Source of the DNA: Hymenobacter elongatus
Lineage (GTDB): Bacteria; Bacteroidota; Bacteroidia; Cytophagales; Hymenobacteraceae
Assembly (NCBI RefSeq): GCF_004745955.1
Contig: NZ_SRLD01000002.1
Location: 1 to 64,000 of the forward strand
Direction of reading: 5' to 3'
DNA: 64,000 bases
Shown here: one piece after another, positions 54,416 to 63,281 of the stretch
How positions within the stretch are numbered: position 1 is the first letter of the stretch
How the letters are laid out: each line of letters opens with the position of its first letter
Made by a program: the position numbers and the translations under genes
The notes under the pieces: generated by a model
What the model saw: only the letters and a program-made list of their open reading frames with translations
Told to the model about the DNA's origin: nothing
Database searches by the model: none

Positions 54416-54446
54416 ACCGGCTGCTGCCCGGCAGCCGGTATTTTTG
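54416..54446 (+). promoter_or_regulatory. hairpin plus TATTTTTG before the response regulator
   Basis: ACCGGCTGC, TGCCCG, GCAGCCGGT (54416-54439) is a 9-bp stem running into ATTTTTG. The same bases form a -7 box TATTTTTG (54439-54446), 39 bases before the GTG. It may be a terminator, an attenuator, or a promoter. Confidence 0.4.
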
Positions 54447-54485
54447 TCGTCGCGCATCTTCTTTTACCCTCAAACCCCACGGCCC

Positions 54486-55184
54486 GTGCATCCTACCCCT
54501 TCCCCCAACGCCTACAAGATTCTGGTAGTCGACGATGACCCGGATATCGTGGAACTGCTGGAGTATAACCTGCGCAAAGAAGGCTACCACGTAGCCAGCG
54601 CCCCCGACGGCCGCAAAGCCCTGGAAATCGCCCCGCCGTTTGGCCCCGACATTATTCTGCTCGACGTGATGATGCCCCACCTCGATGGTATCGATACCTG
54701 CCGGCAGCTGCGCGCCATGACGCGCTTCAAGGAAACCTACATCATATTCCTGACGGCGCGGGCCGAGGAATTTTCGGAAGTCGCCGCCTTCGATGCCGGA
54801 GCCGACGATTTTATTGCGAAGCCCATCAAGCCCCGGGCCCTGATGAGCCGCCTGGCTGCCTACGTGCGCCGCGACCATGATACCCAAGCCGTTTCGGAAA
54901 CCATTGAAATCAACGGCCTGACCATCGACCGCACGGGTTTCGCCGTGTTTCAGGAAGGCCGGAAAATCTCCCTGCCCAAGAAGGAGTTTGAGCTGCTGGC
55001 TTTCCTGGCCGCTTCGCCCCATAAGGTATTCGGGCGCGAAGAGCTGCTCCAGAATATCTGGGGCAATGATGTGTTTGTGCTGGCCCGCACCGTGGACGTG
55101 CACGTGCGCAAAGTGCGCGAGAAGGTCGGCGACCACCACATCCAGACCATCAAGGGCGTTGGCTACAAGTTCAACGCCGACTAG
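54486..55184 (+). CDS. PhoB/OmpR-family response regulator
   Basis: A 232-residue regulator. Receiver: ILVVDDDPDIVELLEYNLRK, phospho-acceptor Asp 60 in LLDVMMPHLDG, Lys in FIAKPIKPRALM. C-terminal winged helix: LPKKEFELLAFLAASPHKVF, then TVDVHVRKVREKVG and IQTIKGVGYKFN. GTG start at 54486, as no ATG fits. Its kinase partner is the next gene after a hairpin. Phosphate or stress control is possible, but the signal is unknown. Confidence 0.93.
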   Translation: MHPTPSPNAYKILVVDDDPDIVELLEYNLRKEGYHVASAPDGRKALEIAPPFGPDIILLDVMMPHLDGIDTCRQLRAMTRFKETYIIFLTARAEEFSEVAAFDAGADDFIAKPIKPRALMSRLAAYVRRDHDTQAVSETIEINGLTIDRTGFAVFQEGRKISLPKKEFELLAFLAASPHKVFGREELLQNIWGNDVFVLARTVDVHVRKVREKVGDHHIQTIKGVGYKFNAD

Positions 55185-55210
55185 CTTTTTCTGTGCCCAC
55201 ACCTCACCAG

Positions 55211-55251
55211 CGACTGTCATCCTTCTTTTCCTGGGATGACAGTCGTATTTT
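55211..55251 (+). terminator. hairpin between the response regulator and kinase genes
   Basis: CGACTGTCATCC, 11-base loop, GGATGACAGTCG followed by TATTTTTAT: a strong stem with a broken T tract. It would reduce read-through into the kinase gene. Confidence 0.7.
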
Positions 55252-55270
55252 TATATCCCACCCTTTCCCC

Positions 55271-56359
55271 GTGTTCCGCGTGAATCTTTCGTCCCGCACT
55301 ATTGCCAGTCTTATTGCGCTGCTCGTGGCGGGAGCCCTCACCACGTTTGCCTGGATAGCGCCAACGCTGCCTTTTCGCCAAGCGGTGCTGGCTACCGGCA
55401 TCACGGTAGCGGCGTGCTTTCTGTTGGTGTATCTGTCATTTGAGGCGCTGATTTTTCGGGAAATCAATAACATCTACGCCGGTCTGGAGAACATCAAGCG
55501 CAAGGAATTCCGCCGAATGTCCAACAAGTTTCTGTTCCGACCGGAGCCTCTCAAGCGCATGCGCGACGAGATTCTGGAAATGGCCGAGCGGAAGCAGCAG
55601 GAAATCGACGAGCTCAAGCGCCTGCAGGTGTTGCGGCGGGAGTTTCTGGCCGATGTATCGCACGAGCTGAAAACGCCCATTTTCGCGGCCCAGGGCTTTC
55701 TGCATACCGTGCTCGACGGGGATATGGACGATGAGTTTCTGCGGCAGAAATTCCTCAACAAAGCCGCCACCAGCCTCGATACGCTCGATGCGCTGGTGCA
55801 GGATCTGGTTACCATTTCGCAGCTGGAAAAAGGAGTGGTCCGGATGCGCCGGCAGAGCTTCGATCTGGTAGCGCTGGTGGAGGAGATTTTTGAGCAAGTA
55901 GAATCAAAGGCCACCCAGCGTAGCGTGACGCTCGAATTGTTTCCGCCCGCGCTCCAGGCACAAGCACTGCTGGTGCTGGCCGACCGCAACCGCATCCGGC
56001 AGGTGCTGATTAACCTGATCGACAATGCCATCAAATATGGTAAAGACGGCGGCCATGTTACCGTCAGCCTCATCGAATCGAGCAAAACAGTGCGGGTAGC
56101 GGTGCGCGACGACGGAGCCGGCATCCCGAAGCAGCACCAAAACCGCATCTTCGAACGCTTTTACCGCATCGACAAAAGCCGCTCCCGCGACTCGGGCGGC
56201 TCGGGCCTGGGGTTAGCTATCAGCAAGCATATTATTGAAGCCCACAAGTCGGTAATCAGGGTGCGTAGTGAGGTCGGGGTGGGCACCACGCTGGAGTTTA
56301 AGCTGCCCAAGCCCCGGGGTCCCCGCACCGCCGCCGAAGTAAGTGCGCCCGAAGCCTAG
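55271..56359 (+). CDS. sensor histidine kinase (PhoR-like)
   Basis: A 362-residue kinase. Two membrane helices near the N-terminus (IASLIALLVAGALTTFAWI and VLATGITVAACFLLVYL) with a very short periplasmic loop; HisKA with DVSHELKTP (His 131); HATPase with NLIDNAIKYG, RDDGAGIP, and GGSGLGLAISKHII. GTG start (55271, or 55280). It lacks a large sensor domain, like PhoR-type kinases that depend on partners. Phosphorylates the regulator encoded upstream. Confidence 0.93.
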   Translation: MFRVNLSSRTIASLIALLVAGALTTFAWIAPTLPFRQAVLATGITVAACFLLVYLSFEALIFREINNIYAGLENIKRKEFRRMSNKFLFRPEPLKRMRDEILEMAERKQQEIDELKRLQVLRREFLADVSHELKTPIFAAQGFLHTVLDGDMDDEFLRQKFLNKAATSLDTLDALVQDLVTISQLEKGVVRMRRQSFDLVALVEEIFEQVESKATQRSVTLELFPPALQAQALLVLADRNRIRQVLINLIDNAIKYGKDGGHVTVSLIESSKTVRVAVRDDGAGIPKQHQNRIFERFYRIDKSRSRDSGGSGLGLAISKHIIEAHKSVIRVRSEVGVGTTLEFKLPKPRGPRTAAEVSAPEA

Positions 56360-56378
56360 GCTTCCCAAGACTTCGGCG

Positions 56379-56386
56379 TACCTTTG
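56379..56386 (+). promoter_or_regulatory. -7 box TACCTTTG before the pseudouridine synthase gene
   Basis: Exact TAnnTTTG match followed by C, ending 9 bases before the ATG, so a very short or absent leader would result. Confidence 0.4.
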
Positions 56387-56395
56387 CGGCCCGCT

Positions 56396-57109
56396 ATGAA
56401 GCATGTAGATTTTCAAGACCTGATCCTGTTTGAGGACGACGATTTCGTGGTCATCAACAAGCCGCCCTTTCTGGCCACGCTCGACGAGCGGGTTGGCGGG
56501 GCCCCCAATATTCTGCGCATGGCCCGCGAGTATTCCGCCGATATGCAGGCCTGCCACCGCCTCGATAAGGAGACTTCGGGTGCCCTGGCGCTGGCCAAAA
56601 ACCCGGAGGCCTACCGCCATTTGGCTATGCAGTTCGAAAACCGTGAGGTCAAAAAGCTCTACCACGCCGTAGCCTGGGGCGCGCATCAGTTCGACCACAA
56701 GCTGGTCGACCGCAGCATCGAGACTACCACCAAGGGCAAAGCCCGGCTCGCCTACAAAGGCAAGTCCGCCGAAACCTACTTCACTACTCTGGAGTCTTTT
56801 GCGCGGCACACGCTGGTGCAGTGCGTTCCTGTCACGGGCCGCATGCACCAGATCCGGCTGCATCTGATGTATCTGCAGGCTCCAATTGTGGGCGACGGAC
56901 TCTACGGGGGCGAGGAGTTTTACCTGTCTACACTGAAGAAGAAGTTTAATATGAAGGAAGGCGAAGCCGAGCAGCCCTTCATCAAACGCTTTGCGCTGCA
57001 TGCTGCCAAGCTCATTTTTGCCCGCCTCAATGGGGAAGAAGTGACGGTGGAAGCACCCTACCCCAAAGACTTCCGGGTGCTGGTCGATACGCTGCGGCAG
57101 TACAGCTAG
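56396..57109 (+). CDS. RluA-family pseudouridine synthase
   Basis: A 237-residue protein: DDDFVVINKPPFLATLDERV, CHRLDKETSGALALAKNPEA with the catalytic Asp, KLYHAVAWG, VTGRMHQIRLHL and PIVGDGLYGG. Converts uridine to pseudouridine in rRNA or tRNA; target not assignable. It lacks the S4 domain. The ATG at 56396 was used; TTG at 56384 is in frame. Confidence 0.92.
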   Translation: MKHVDFQDLILFEDDDFVVINKPPFLATLDERVGGAPNILRMAREYSADMQACHRLDKETSGALALAKNPEAYRHLAMQFENREVKKLYHAVAWGAHQFDHKLVDRSIETTTKGKARLAYKGKSAETYFTTLESFARHTLVQCVPVTGRMHQIRLHLMYLQAPIVGDGLYGGEEFYLSTLKKKFNMKEGEAEQPFIKRFALHAAKLIFARLNGEEVTVEAPYPKDFRVLVDTLRQYS

Positions 57110-57221
57110 CGGCAGCTTCAGGCCACTGCTAGCGTCATGTCCTCGGCTTGCAACTTGCGCGCGCCTACCCGGTCCGGAGAGGTAAGTTCAAGGCTTTTAA
57201 GCGGATAATTCCGCCAATGCC

Positions 57222-57252
57222 TTTGTTTCGTAAGCAAAAGAAGGTAACTTTG
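57222..57252 (+). promoter_or_regulatory. full promoter TTTG-N19-TAACTTTG for rplM
   Basis: TTTG at 57222-57225, exactly 19 bases, then TAACTTTG at 57245-57252. It matches the Bacteroidota consensus at both boxes, 64 bases before rplM. Confidence 0.85.
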
Positions 57253-57266
57253 TGTCCGTTTTTCCC

Positions 57267-57283
57267 GAACCCTTGCTGGGTTC
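57267..57283 (+). promoter_or_regulatory. hairpin in the rplM leader
   Basis: GAACCC, TTGCT, GGGTTC in the leader. A possible site for autogenous control by L13 or S9; not proven. Confidence 0.3.
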
Positions 57284-57316
57284 TCTCTCATTTTCAAACG
57301 CTTACTCAACTCCCCA

Positions 57317-57769
57317 ATGGATCATCTGAGCTTCAAGACGGTGTCCGTCAACAAAGCCAACGCCAACAAGGGCTGGGTCGTGGTTGATGCTGGTGACAAT
57401 ACGCTGGGCCGCCTGTCCAGTCAAATTGCCAACATCTTGCGCGGCAAACACAAGCCCTCGTTCACGCCCAACTCTGATTGCGGCGATTCGGTTATCGTTG
57501 TCAACGCCGACAAACTGCGCGTGACCGGTAAAAAGATGACCGAAAAAATTTACGTGTCGCACTCCGGCTACCCCGGTGGTCAGAAGCGCAAGTCAATGCG
57601 TGAGGTGATGGAGAAATCCTCAACCCGCGTTATCGAGCACGCTGTGCGCGGTATGTTGCCGCACAACCGTCTGGGCCGGGAGCAATTCCGTAGCCTGTTC
57701 GTGTACGAAGGTGCCGAGCATCCCCACCAAGCTCAGCAGCCCGCCGCTGTTGACATGAAGAACCTGTAA
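57317..57769 (+). CDS. rplM: 50S ribosomal protein L13
   Basis: A 150-residue protein: WVVVDAGDNTLGRLSSQIAN, LRGKHKPSFTPN, GDSVIVVNADKLRVTGKK, YVSHSGYPGGQK, AVRGMLPHNRLGR. Normal length. First gene of rplM-rpsI-rpsB, under a strong promoter. Confidence 0.98.
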   Translation: MDHLSFKTVSVNKANANKGWVVVDAGDNTLGRLSSQIANILRGKHKPSFTPNSDCGDSVIVVNADKLRVTGKKMTEKIYVSHSGYPGGQKRKSMREVMEKSSTRVIEHAVRGMLPHNRLGREQFRSLFVYEGAEHPHQAQQPAAVDMKNL

Positions 57770-57809
57770 GCTACTCGTTAGCTGTCCTTTTTTCTCTAAT
57801 TTTTCATTA

Positions 57810-58196
57810 ATGGAAATCTCCAACACCTCTGGTAGAAGAAAAACCTCGGTGGCTCGCATCTACATGCAAGCCGGGCAAGGGAATATCACTATCAACGGCC
57901 GGGAAATGAAAGCCTATTTTGGCAATGAACTCCTGGAAAACATCGTGAACCAGCCTTTGAATACTGTCGAGCAGCTCGGCCAGTATGATATCAAGGTAAA
58001 CGTGCGCGGTGGTGGCATCTCGGCCCAGGCCGAAGCCATCCGTTTGGCCATCTCGAAAGCCCTCGTAGGCGACAACGCCGAAGTGCGTCCCGCCCTGAAA
58101 AAAGAAGGCTTCCTGACCCGTGACCCCCGCATGGTGGAACGTAAAAAGTTCGGCAAGCGTAAAGCTCGTCGCTCGTTCCAGTTCTCGAAACGCTAA
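57810..58196 (+). CDS. rpsI: 30S ribosomal protein S9
   Basis: A 128-residue protein: SGRRKTSVARIYMQAGQGNI, VRGGGISAQAEAIRLAISKAL, LTRDPRMVERKKFGKRKARR, and the terminal FQFSKR that reaches the tRNA anticodon in the P site. 40 bases after rplM. Confidence 0.98.
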   Translation: MEISNTSGRRKTSVARIYMQAGQGNITINGREMKAYFGNELLENIVNQPLNTVEQLGQYDIKVNVRGGGISAQAEAIRLAISKALVGDNAEVRPALKKEGFLTRDPRMVERKKFGKRKARRSFQFSKR

Positions 58197-58214
58197 ACCC
58201 AGAGGAACCTTATC

Positions 58215-58982
58215 ATGGCTCAGTCCACCACCTATAAAGAACTGCTCGACGCAGGTGCCCACTTTGGTCACCTTACGCGCAAGTGGGATCCTAAAATGGC
58301 GCCGTACATCTTCATGGAGAAGAACGGCATCCATATTATTGACCTGAACAAAACGCTGGTTTCGTTGGAGCAGGCTGCTTCAGCTATCCGGAATATCGCC
58401 AAAAGCGGCCGGAAAGTACTGTTTGTAGCTACCAAGAAGCAGGCGCAGGAAATTGTAACCGAAGAGGCCAAGCGCCTGAAGATGCCATTCGTCACCGACC
58501 GGTGGTTGGGTGGTATGCTCACCAACTTCGCCACGGTTCGCAAGTCGCTGAAGAAAATGAGCACCATCGACAAGATGGTGAAGGAAAACACGGCCTACGC
58601 AGCACTTGCCAAGCGTGAGCGTCTCATGTTGTCGCGGGAGCGGGAGAAGCTGGAGCGTGTATTGGGTGGCATCGCCGACCTGAGCCGCCTGCCCGCTGCC
58701 CTGTTCGTGGTAGACGTGAAGCGTGAGCACATTGCCGTTAAAGAAGCACAGAAGCTGGGTATCCCAGTATTCGCGGTATGTGATACCAACTCGAACCCCG
58801 AGCTGGTAGACTTCCCAATTCCCGCTAACGACGACGCCTCGAAGTCGATTTCGCTGATCGTAGGTATCATCAGCAAGGCTATCGAAGAAGGTCTGTCGGA
58901 GCGCAAGGTTGACAAAGACGAAGCTGACAAGAAACAGTCGGAAGACGAAGGCATCAAAGAGAAATTGGCTGCCGACGAATAG
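58215..58982 (+). CDS. rpsB: 30S ribosomal protein S2
   Basis: A 255-residue protein: [68 protein letters not shown]. The C-terminal acidic-basic tail ([19 protein letters not shown]) is usual in the phylum. 18 bases after rpsI. Confidence 0.98.
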   Translation: MAQSTTYKELLDAGAHFGHLTRKWDPKMAPYIFMEKNGIHIIDLNKTLVSLEQAASAIRNIAKSGRKVLFVATKKQAQEIVTEEAKRLKMPFVTDRWLGGMLTNFATVRKSLKKMSTIDKMVKENTAYAALAKRERLMLSREREKLERVLGGIADLSRLPAALFVVDVKREHIAVKEAQKLGIPVFAVCDTNSNPELVDFPIPANDDASKSISLIVGIISKAIEEGLSERKVDKDEADKKQSEDEGIKEKLAADE

Positions 58983-59000
58983 TCTGATCATCTAATGAGA

Positions 59001-59046
59001 AGAGGGAACATGCGAAGCACTCGGCTCCGGTGTTCCCTTTTTCTTT
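59001..59046 (+). terminator. terminator after rpsB
   Basis: AGGGAACA, 20-base loop with a second small stem, TGTTCCCT and T's. It lies between rpsB and tsf, so tsf may rely partly on its own promoter. Confidence 0.75.
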
Positions 59047-59132
59047 AGGTACATCCCTCCTCTCTGCTTATTGAGAATCCTGTTTTGCCGGATTCTATTC
59101 TCGTAACATCACCTCCTCTAAATCTCACAAGA

Positions 59133-59969
59133 ATGGCCGCAATTACCGCCGCAGACGTGAACAAGCTCCGCACCATGACTGGCGCGGGCATGATGGATTG
59201 CAAAAAAGCGCTAACCGAAGCCGATGGCGACTTCGAAGCTGCGCGTGACCTTCTGCGTAAGCAGGGACAGAAAATTGCTGACAAGCGTGCTGAAAACGAA
59301 ACGTCGGAAGGCTTTGTAGCCGTGAACGTAAGCGAAGATGGCACTACGGGCAAGCTGGTAGCACTAGCCTGCGAAACGGAGTCGGTAGCAAAAGTGGCTA
59401 ACTTCCGTGAGCTGGTACAGCGCATCCTGGATGCCGCCGTGCGTACCAACGCTGGCACGAAAGAAGACCTGTTGGCGACCAAAGAAGCCGACGGTCTGTC
59501 GGTGCAGGAGCACATCACCGATCTGATGGGCAAAATCGGCGAGAAGCTGGACGTAACCTACGCCACGCTGACGGCCGAGAAAGTTGCTTCCTACATTCAC
59601 TCCGACAACAAGAAAGGCGTACTCGTAGGCCTGAAGAACGTGGGTGATGCTGACACCACGACCGTAGGTCGCGACGTAGCCATGCAGATCGTAGCCATGA
59701 AGCCCGTTGCCGTCGACAAAGATGGTGTTGACTCGGCAGTAGTAGAGCGCGAAATTGAAATCGGCAAAGAGCAGGCGCGTGCTGAAGGCAAGCCCGAGGC
59801 GATGCTGGAGAAAATTGCGCAGGGCAAGCTCAACAAGTTCTACAAGGACAACACCTTGCTGAACCAGGAGTTCGTGAAAGATGGCTCGCTGACCATCGCT
59901 CAGCTACTCGACAAGACGTCGAAAGGAATGACCGTAACCGACTTCAAGCGCGTGGCTATTGGTGCCTAA
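59133..59969 (+). CDS. tsf: elongation factor Ts
   Basis: A 278-residue nucleotide-exchange factor for EF-Tu: AADVNKLRTMTGAGMMDCKK (UBA domain), ALTEADGDFEAARDLLRKQG, core region with VALACETESVAK, and TVTDFKRVAIG at the end. The ATG at 59133 gives the usual start. Confidence 0.98.
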   Translation: MAAITAADVNKLRTMTGAGMMDCKKALTEADGDFEAARDLLRKQGQKIADKRAENETSEGFVAVNVSEDGTTGKLVALACETESVAKVANFRELVQRILDAAVRTNAGTKEDLLATKEADGLSVQEHITDLMGKIGEKLDVTYATLTAEKVASYIHSDNKKGVLVGLKNVGDADTTTVGRDVAMQIVAMKPVAVDKDGVDSAVVEREIEIGKEQARAEGKPEAMLEKIAQGKLNKFYKDNTLLNQEFVKDGSLTIAQLLDKTSKGMTVTDFKRVAIGA

Positions 59970-59989
59970 GTTGTAGGTTAGTTGTAATG

Positions 59990-60026
59990 AAAAGCCCCGC
60001 TGGCGTTAAGTCAGCGGGGCTTTTTT
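59990..60026 (+). terminator. terminator after tsf
   Basis: AAAAGCCCCGCTG, nine-base loop, CAGCGGGGCTTTT, then T's. Confidence 0.95.
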
Positions 60027-60068
60027 GTTGCCATCTTCAGCATACCATACATGCCTCTTAGCGAAGCA

Positions 60069-60200
60069 CTACTGGCTCTGGGTGGTCGGCGGCATATTTT
60101 TTCGCCTGTTCACGCCCTGCACCAAGTTCTTGACTAGCGCAAACAACAACAACAGGAACAGCAAGCCGATGAGTACACGCGGCCAATTGATATTTTTCAT
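60069..60200 (-). CDS. 43-residue single-pass membrane protein
   Basis: Start ATG 60198-60200, stop TAG 60069-60071. It reads MKNINWPRVLIGLLFLLLL, FALVKNLVQGVNRRKN, then MPPTTQSQ: one hydrophobic helix with a basic inner flank. It begins 9 bases after the stop of the DUF3089 gene on the same strand, so it is probably its operon partner. No family recognised. Confidence 0.7.
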   Translation of the reverse strand: MKNINWPRVLIGLLFLLLLFALVKNLVQGVNRRKNMPPTTQSQ

Positions 60201-60209
60201 ACAAGCGTA

Positions 60210-61277
60210 TTACGGTCGTGGAGCTGATTGGCTGACATATGCCTGCACCCGCGTCTGGGCATTGCGGCGCAGATTCAGATAAAACAGCGAATAATCGGCG
60301 ATGTGGAAGGAATGGCGCAGCTGCGGCTGACCGGGCAGCAGGAAGCGCGGGTAGCCCAGGGGTTTCGGCGGATGAATCCAGAGAAGGCCGTTATGTACTT
60401 TCGCATCGACTACAGCGGTATCGATACGGTTGAAGTTGAGGGGGACGCCGCCCAGGTTCAGGCGGCTCGCGGCGGCGCTGGTGTCACGCGTCCAGGTGAG
60501 CGGATTGGTGGCTATACCGCCGTCGAAGGGAGGATATTCGTTGCCCCACTCCACCGAGTTCCAGCCCACATAGCAGCCGGTCTGGGTAGAATCCTCACAA
60601 GGCCGCAGGGTTTGGTATTCGTCGGCTTTCACTTTGAAGCCGATAAGATAGGCCACCACCAGCTGCTTGCGCAGCTTAGCATCGTTGTCGAAGAACTCGT
60701 GGAGCAGGCGCGTGGCGTGGAAGGTACCCTGGCTATGGCTGGCAATGATGATCGGTCGGCCCTGATTATAATGGGCGAGGTAGTATTGGAAAGCCGCTTT
60801 GACATCGGAGTACGCCAGATTCAGGGCATCCTGGCCATTGGTGGTGTTGTCTTCGAAAAAGGAAAACAGCGTGGCCTGCCGGTAGCGCGGGGCATAGACG
60901 CGGGCAGCGGCATTGAACACCGTGGCCTGCTTGCGAATGGTGCTATTATCGGTGAACCGATTCAGAGCCGCATCGGCGAGGTCGGCATTCCAGGATTCGC
61001 GCTTAAAGAACGTGGTAGGATGCACGTAGAACACGTCGGCCAGGGCCTGCTGCTGGTTATCGCGCAGTGTGGTACCGCGCGGCACTACGTCAGCAGAGTC
61101 GCGGCGGGTAGGCTGGGCCGCCCAGTTGTCGGGCTGGGCGTAGTCGGGAATGGTGGGCGGCTGGTAGGCGGCAAACTGCTTAGCAGGCTTAATTACTTGC
61201 AGGCAGGCGCTCAGGCCACTTAGAGCCAACAGCACCAACACCACACTGATACACCGGTAAAACACGGAAATTCGCAT
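60210..61277 (-). CDS. DUF3089 lipoprotein (alpha/beta-hydrolase-like)
   Basis: A 355-residue protein. Lipobox LSGLSAC after MRISVFYRCISVVLVLLA. DUF3089 motifs: ADVFYVHPTTFF, APRYRQATLFSFFEDN, and the nucleophile region IIASHSQGTFHATRLLHEF (Ser in SHSQG). Likely an envelope esterase or lipase; substrate unknown. The ATG at 61277 was preferred, as the frame extends a few codons upstream to a GTG. Confidence 0.87.
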   Translation of the reverse strand: MRISVFYRCISVVLVLLALSGLSACLQVIKPAKQFAAYQPPTIPDYAQPDNWAAQPTRRDSADVVPRGTTLRDNQQQALADVFYVHPTTFFKRESWNADLADAALNRFTDNSTIRKQATVFNAAARVYAPRYRQATLFSFFEDNTTNGQDALNLAYSDVKAAFQYYLAHYNQGRPIIIASHSQGTFHATRLLHEFFDNDAKLRKQLVVAYLIGFKVKADEYQTLRPCEDSTQTGCYVGWNSVEWGNEYPPFDGGIATNPLTWTRDTSAAASRLNLGGVPLNFNRIDTAVVDAKVHNGLLWIHPPKPLGYPRFLLPGQPQLRHSFHIADYSLFYLNLRRNAQTRVQAYVSQSAPRP

Positions 61278-61299
61278 TGGCAACAGGATAGAGAACACA

Positions 61300-61335
61300 A
61301 AAATAGCTCACGCAACCCGTTGCGTGAGCTATTTT
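61300..61335 (-). terminator. perfect 17-bp hairpin terminator
   Basis: AAAATAGCTCACGCAAC, CC, then exact inverse ending TATTTT. Placed after the SHOCT gene and before the DUF3089 gene on the minus strand; works both ways. Confidence 0.88.
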
Positions 61336-61354
61336 CTTACTTGCACTAGGCAGG

Positions 61355-62467
61355 CTAGTCGGTAAACGTGTTTTCCAACAGCCGTTCCTGGCGCAGATAC
61401 TTGATTTTATAGTTCCTGTCGAAGCGGACTCGCACCTGGGCGCGGGTTTGCTGGTGCTTTTGCTGCGACTGGCGGAAAGCCTGGCTTTTTTCCAGGAAGT
61501 TCACCATCCGCGACCCATCGTTGGCCACGTCTCCGATCTGAAGACTACCGGGCTCGATTTGCGTGGATGCCTCCAGGAATTCCGGAAAATGGCTGCGGCC
61601 CAACTCTTCGCTGATGGCTGCCGGCGTCGTGTTTTGCAGAGTATAGAACCGTTCGACTATAGGCGAAAAGTGTTGCGTAGCGCTGAAAGGCGCTGTTTTC
61701 AGGTCTTCGTAATACGCTTGCAGCGTGTTTTCAATCCGGGTTCGAATGGCGCTATCGTCGGCGGGAGTTTCAGCGGGTGTGACGACCGGTTCTGAGGCTG
61801 GCGCAGGAGCCGGGGTGGCACTGGCCGAATCGGAAACCGGAGCCGCCGCTGGGGGCAGAGCCGGTGCTACGCGCACAGTTTCGGGGGCGGTGGCGGGTGG
61901 CAACTCGATTGTCTCGGCTTGCGGGCCAACTTCCGGCGTAGTGCTCAGGCTGTCTTGCTCGGTGCGGGTGGCGCTGCTCAGGTGTTCCGACTCGCGGTTG
62001 CCGAGCGTGAGGTAAGCAATGAGGGCCAACAGGGCCAGAATACCGCCCACAATGAGAATGGTAGACAGCGGACTACGGGCCGGCGCTACGTACACGGCAT
62101 CTTCCTCCTCTTGCGGTACGGTTTCGGCCGCTTCATAAGCCCCGGCAGCAGCACTCGGCGACGCATCCGGCCGCCCCGATTCGCGCGGGTGACTGAATGT
62201 ATCGGAAGGCGCGGCTGGCGGCACCCACGCCGGAGCAGGGGGCGTAGGGCGCGGCAAAATGGGCGGCAGCATAGGATCTTCGACCGGCGCGCTGGCCGTA
62301 GCCTCGGGTATGGCTGGCGCGGACGGCGCGGCAACTACGGGCGGCGTTTGCTCGCTAAACAGCAGCTTGCGCTTGAGCGTCTCAAACTCGGCGGGCGTAA
62401 TAGTACCGGCATCCAGCCACTCTTTGAGCTGGCGAAGGGTATCGAGGGGCGAAGGGTCTTTTTCCAT
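61355..62467 (-). CDS. SHOCT-domain single-pass membrane protein
   Basis: A 370-residue protein. SHOCT-like start (LRQLKEWLDAGTITPAEFET, then LKRKLL), Pro/Ala-rich linker, one membrane helix (STILIVGGILALLALIAYLT, about residues 133-152), a second Pro/Ala/Thr linker, and a soluble C-terminal domain (ENTLQAYYEDLKTAPFSATQ ... NYKIKYLRQERLLENTFTD) of NTF2-like size. Function unknown. Confidence 0.75.
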   Translation of the reverse strand: MEKDPSPLDTLRQLKEWLDAGTITPAEFETLKRKLLFSEQTPPVVAAPSAPAIPEATASAPVEDPMLPPILPRPTPPAPAWVPPAAPSDTFSHPRESGRPDASPSAAAGAYEAAETVPQEEEDAVYVAPARSPLSTILIVGGILALLALIAYLTLGNRESEHLSSATRTEQDSLSTTPEVGPQAETIELPPATAPETVRVAPALPPAAAPVSDSASATPAPAPASEPVVTPAETPADDSAIRTRIENTLQAYYEDLKTAPFSATQHFSPIVERFYTLQNTTPAAISEELGRSHFPEFLEASTQIEPGSLQIGDVANDGSRMVNFLEKSQAFRQSQQKHQQTRAQVRVRFDRNYKIKYLRQERLLENTFTD

Positions 62468-62500
62468 AAAAATCAGCTGGGCAGGTGGTGAGCAGCTGGC

Positions 62501-63229
62501 TTATTTACGGTCCAGAGCCGACAGACGGTCACGGCGCTTTTGCAGCTGCACTTTGCGCAGATCCATCTGCTGGGCGTTGGTGACGAGTTTCACCGAGTCT
62601 TCGCGCGACTTCAGGGCATTGCTGATGTTGGTTTGCTTTAGGGCTTCAATGCGGGCCAGGTTGCTGGTGGTGTTGGCGTCGAGGCTGGTTCTTTCTTTCT
62701 CGAGGCGCTCTTTTTCCTTCTCCGCTTCCTTGAGCTGCTTCTCGGCTTCGGCAATTTTCTCTTTGTACGCTTTGAGGCGGGCTGCGCCGGCAAAGCTCTG
62801 GGACATACTGCGCAGGGCCGCGAATTCGGTCGGGGTTTTGTCGGGGTTCAGAAACGTGTCGGGGCCGAAAGCCGCGAATACCGACAGCTCCGAGGTAGTA
62901 TCGGAAGGCGAGGTGATGAGGGAATAGAAGTCGATTAGCTTGCCCGACACGCTGGAAGCAGGCGTTTGCTTGGCCACCAACACATCTTTTTTGCCGACGC
63001 CAAATACTCCGTCGCCTTTCAGGCGAATGTTGTAGGTATCCTTGAGCCACGACTGCCAAAAGTCGCGGGCCCAGGCGGCGGTGCCTTCTACCTGCACTTT
63101 CACCGCGGCGCGCTCCTTTTTCTCAAAATTGACGCTGCTGGTACGGGCGTCGTAGAGCTGGGCGCGGGCCTCGGAAAACGACAGCGTGGTAAGGGACACA
63201 AGCAGAAGGGCGGAAAACAGAAATTTCAT
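62501..63229 (-). CDS. secreted coiled-coil protein, unknown
   Basis: A 242-residue protein with signal peptide (MKFLFSALLLVSLTTLSFSE, then ARAQ). The mid-part (VQVEGTAAWARDFWQSWLKD, YNIRLKGDGVFGVGKKDVLV) is globular. The last third is a Lys/Glu coiled coil (AYKEKIAEAEKQLKEAEKEK). Unknown family; neighbours are the SHOCT gene (33 bases) and a small gene. Confidence 0.75.
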   Translation of the reverse strand: MKFLFSALLLVSLTTLSFSEARAQLYDARTSSVNFEKKERAAVKVQVEGTAAWARDFWQSWLKDTYNIRLKGDGVFGVGKKDVLVAKQTPASSVSGKLIDFYSLITSPSDTTSELSVFAAFGPDTFLNPDKTPTEFAALRSMSQSFAGAARLKAYKEKIAEAEKQLKEAEKEKERLEKERTSLDANTTSNLARIEALKQTNISNALKSREDSVKLVTNAQQMDLRKVQLQKRRDRLSALDRK

Positions 63230-63281
63230 GGTCAGAAAATCAGGCTACTGGAAAATCGGGGAAATGGCAGGCAACAGGCCG

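Noticed and set aside
60025..60282. 85-codon plus-strand frame after tsf
   Set aside because: Overlaps the antisense of the 43-residue protein and the DUF3089 gene and has no motif.
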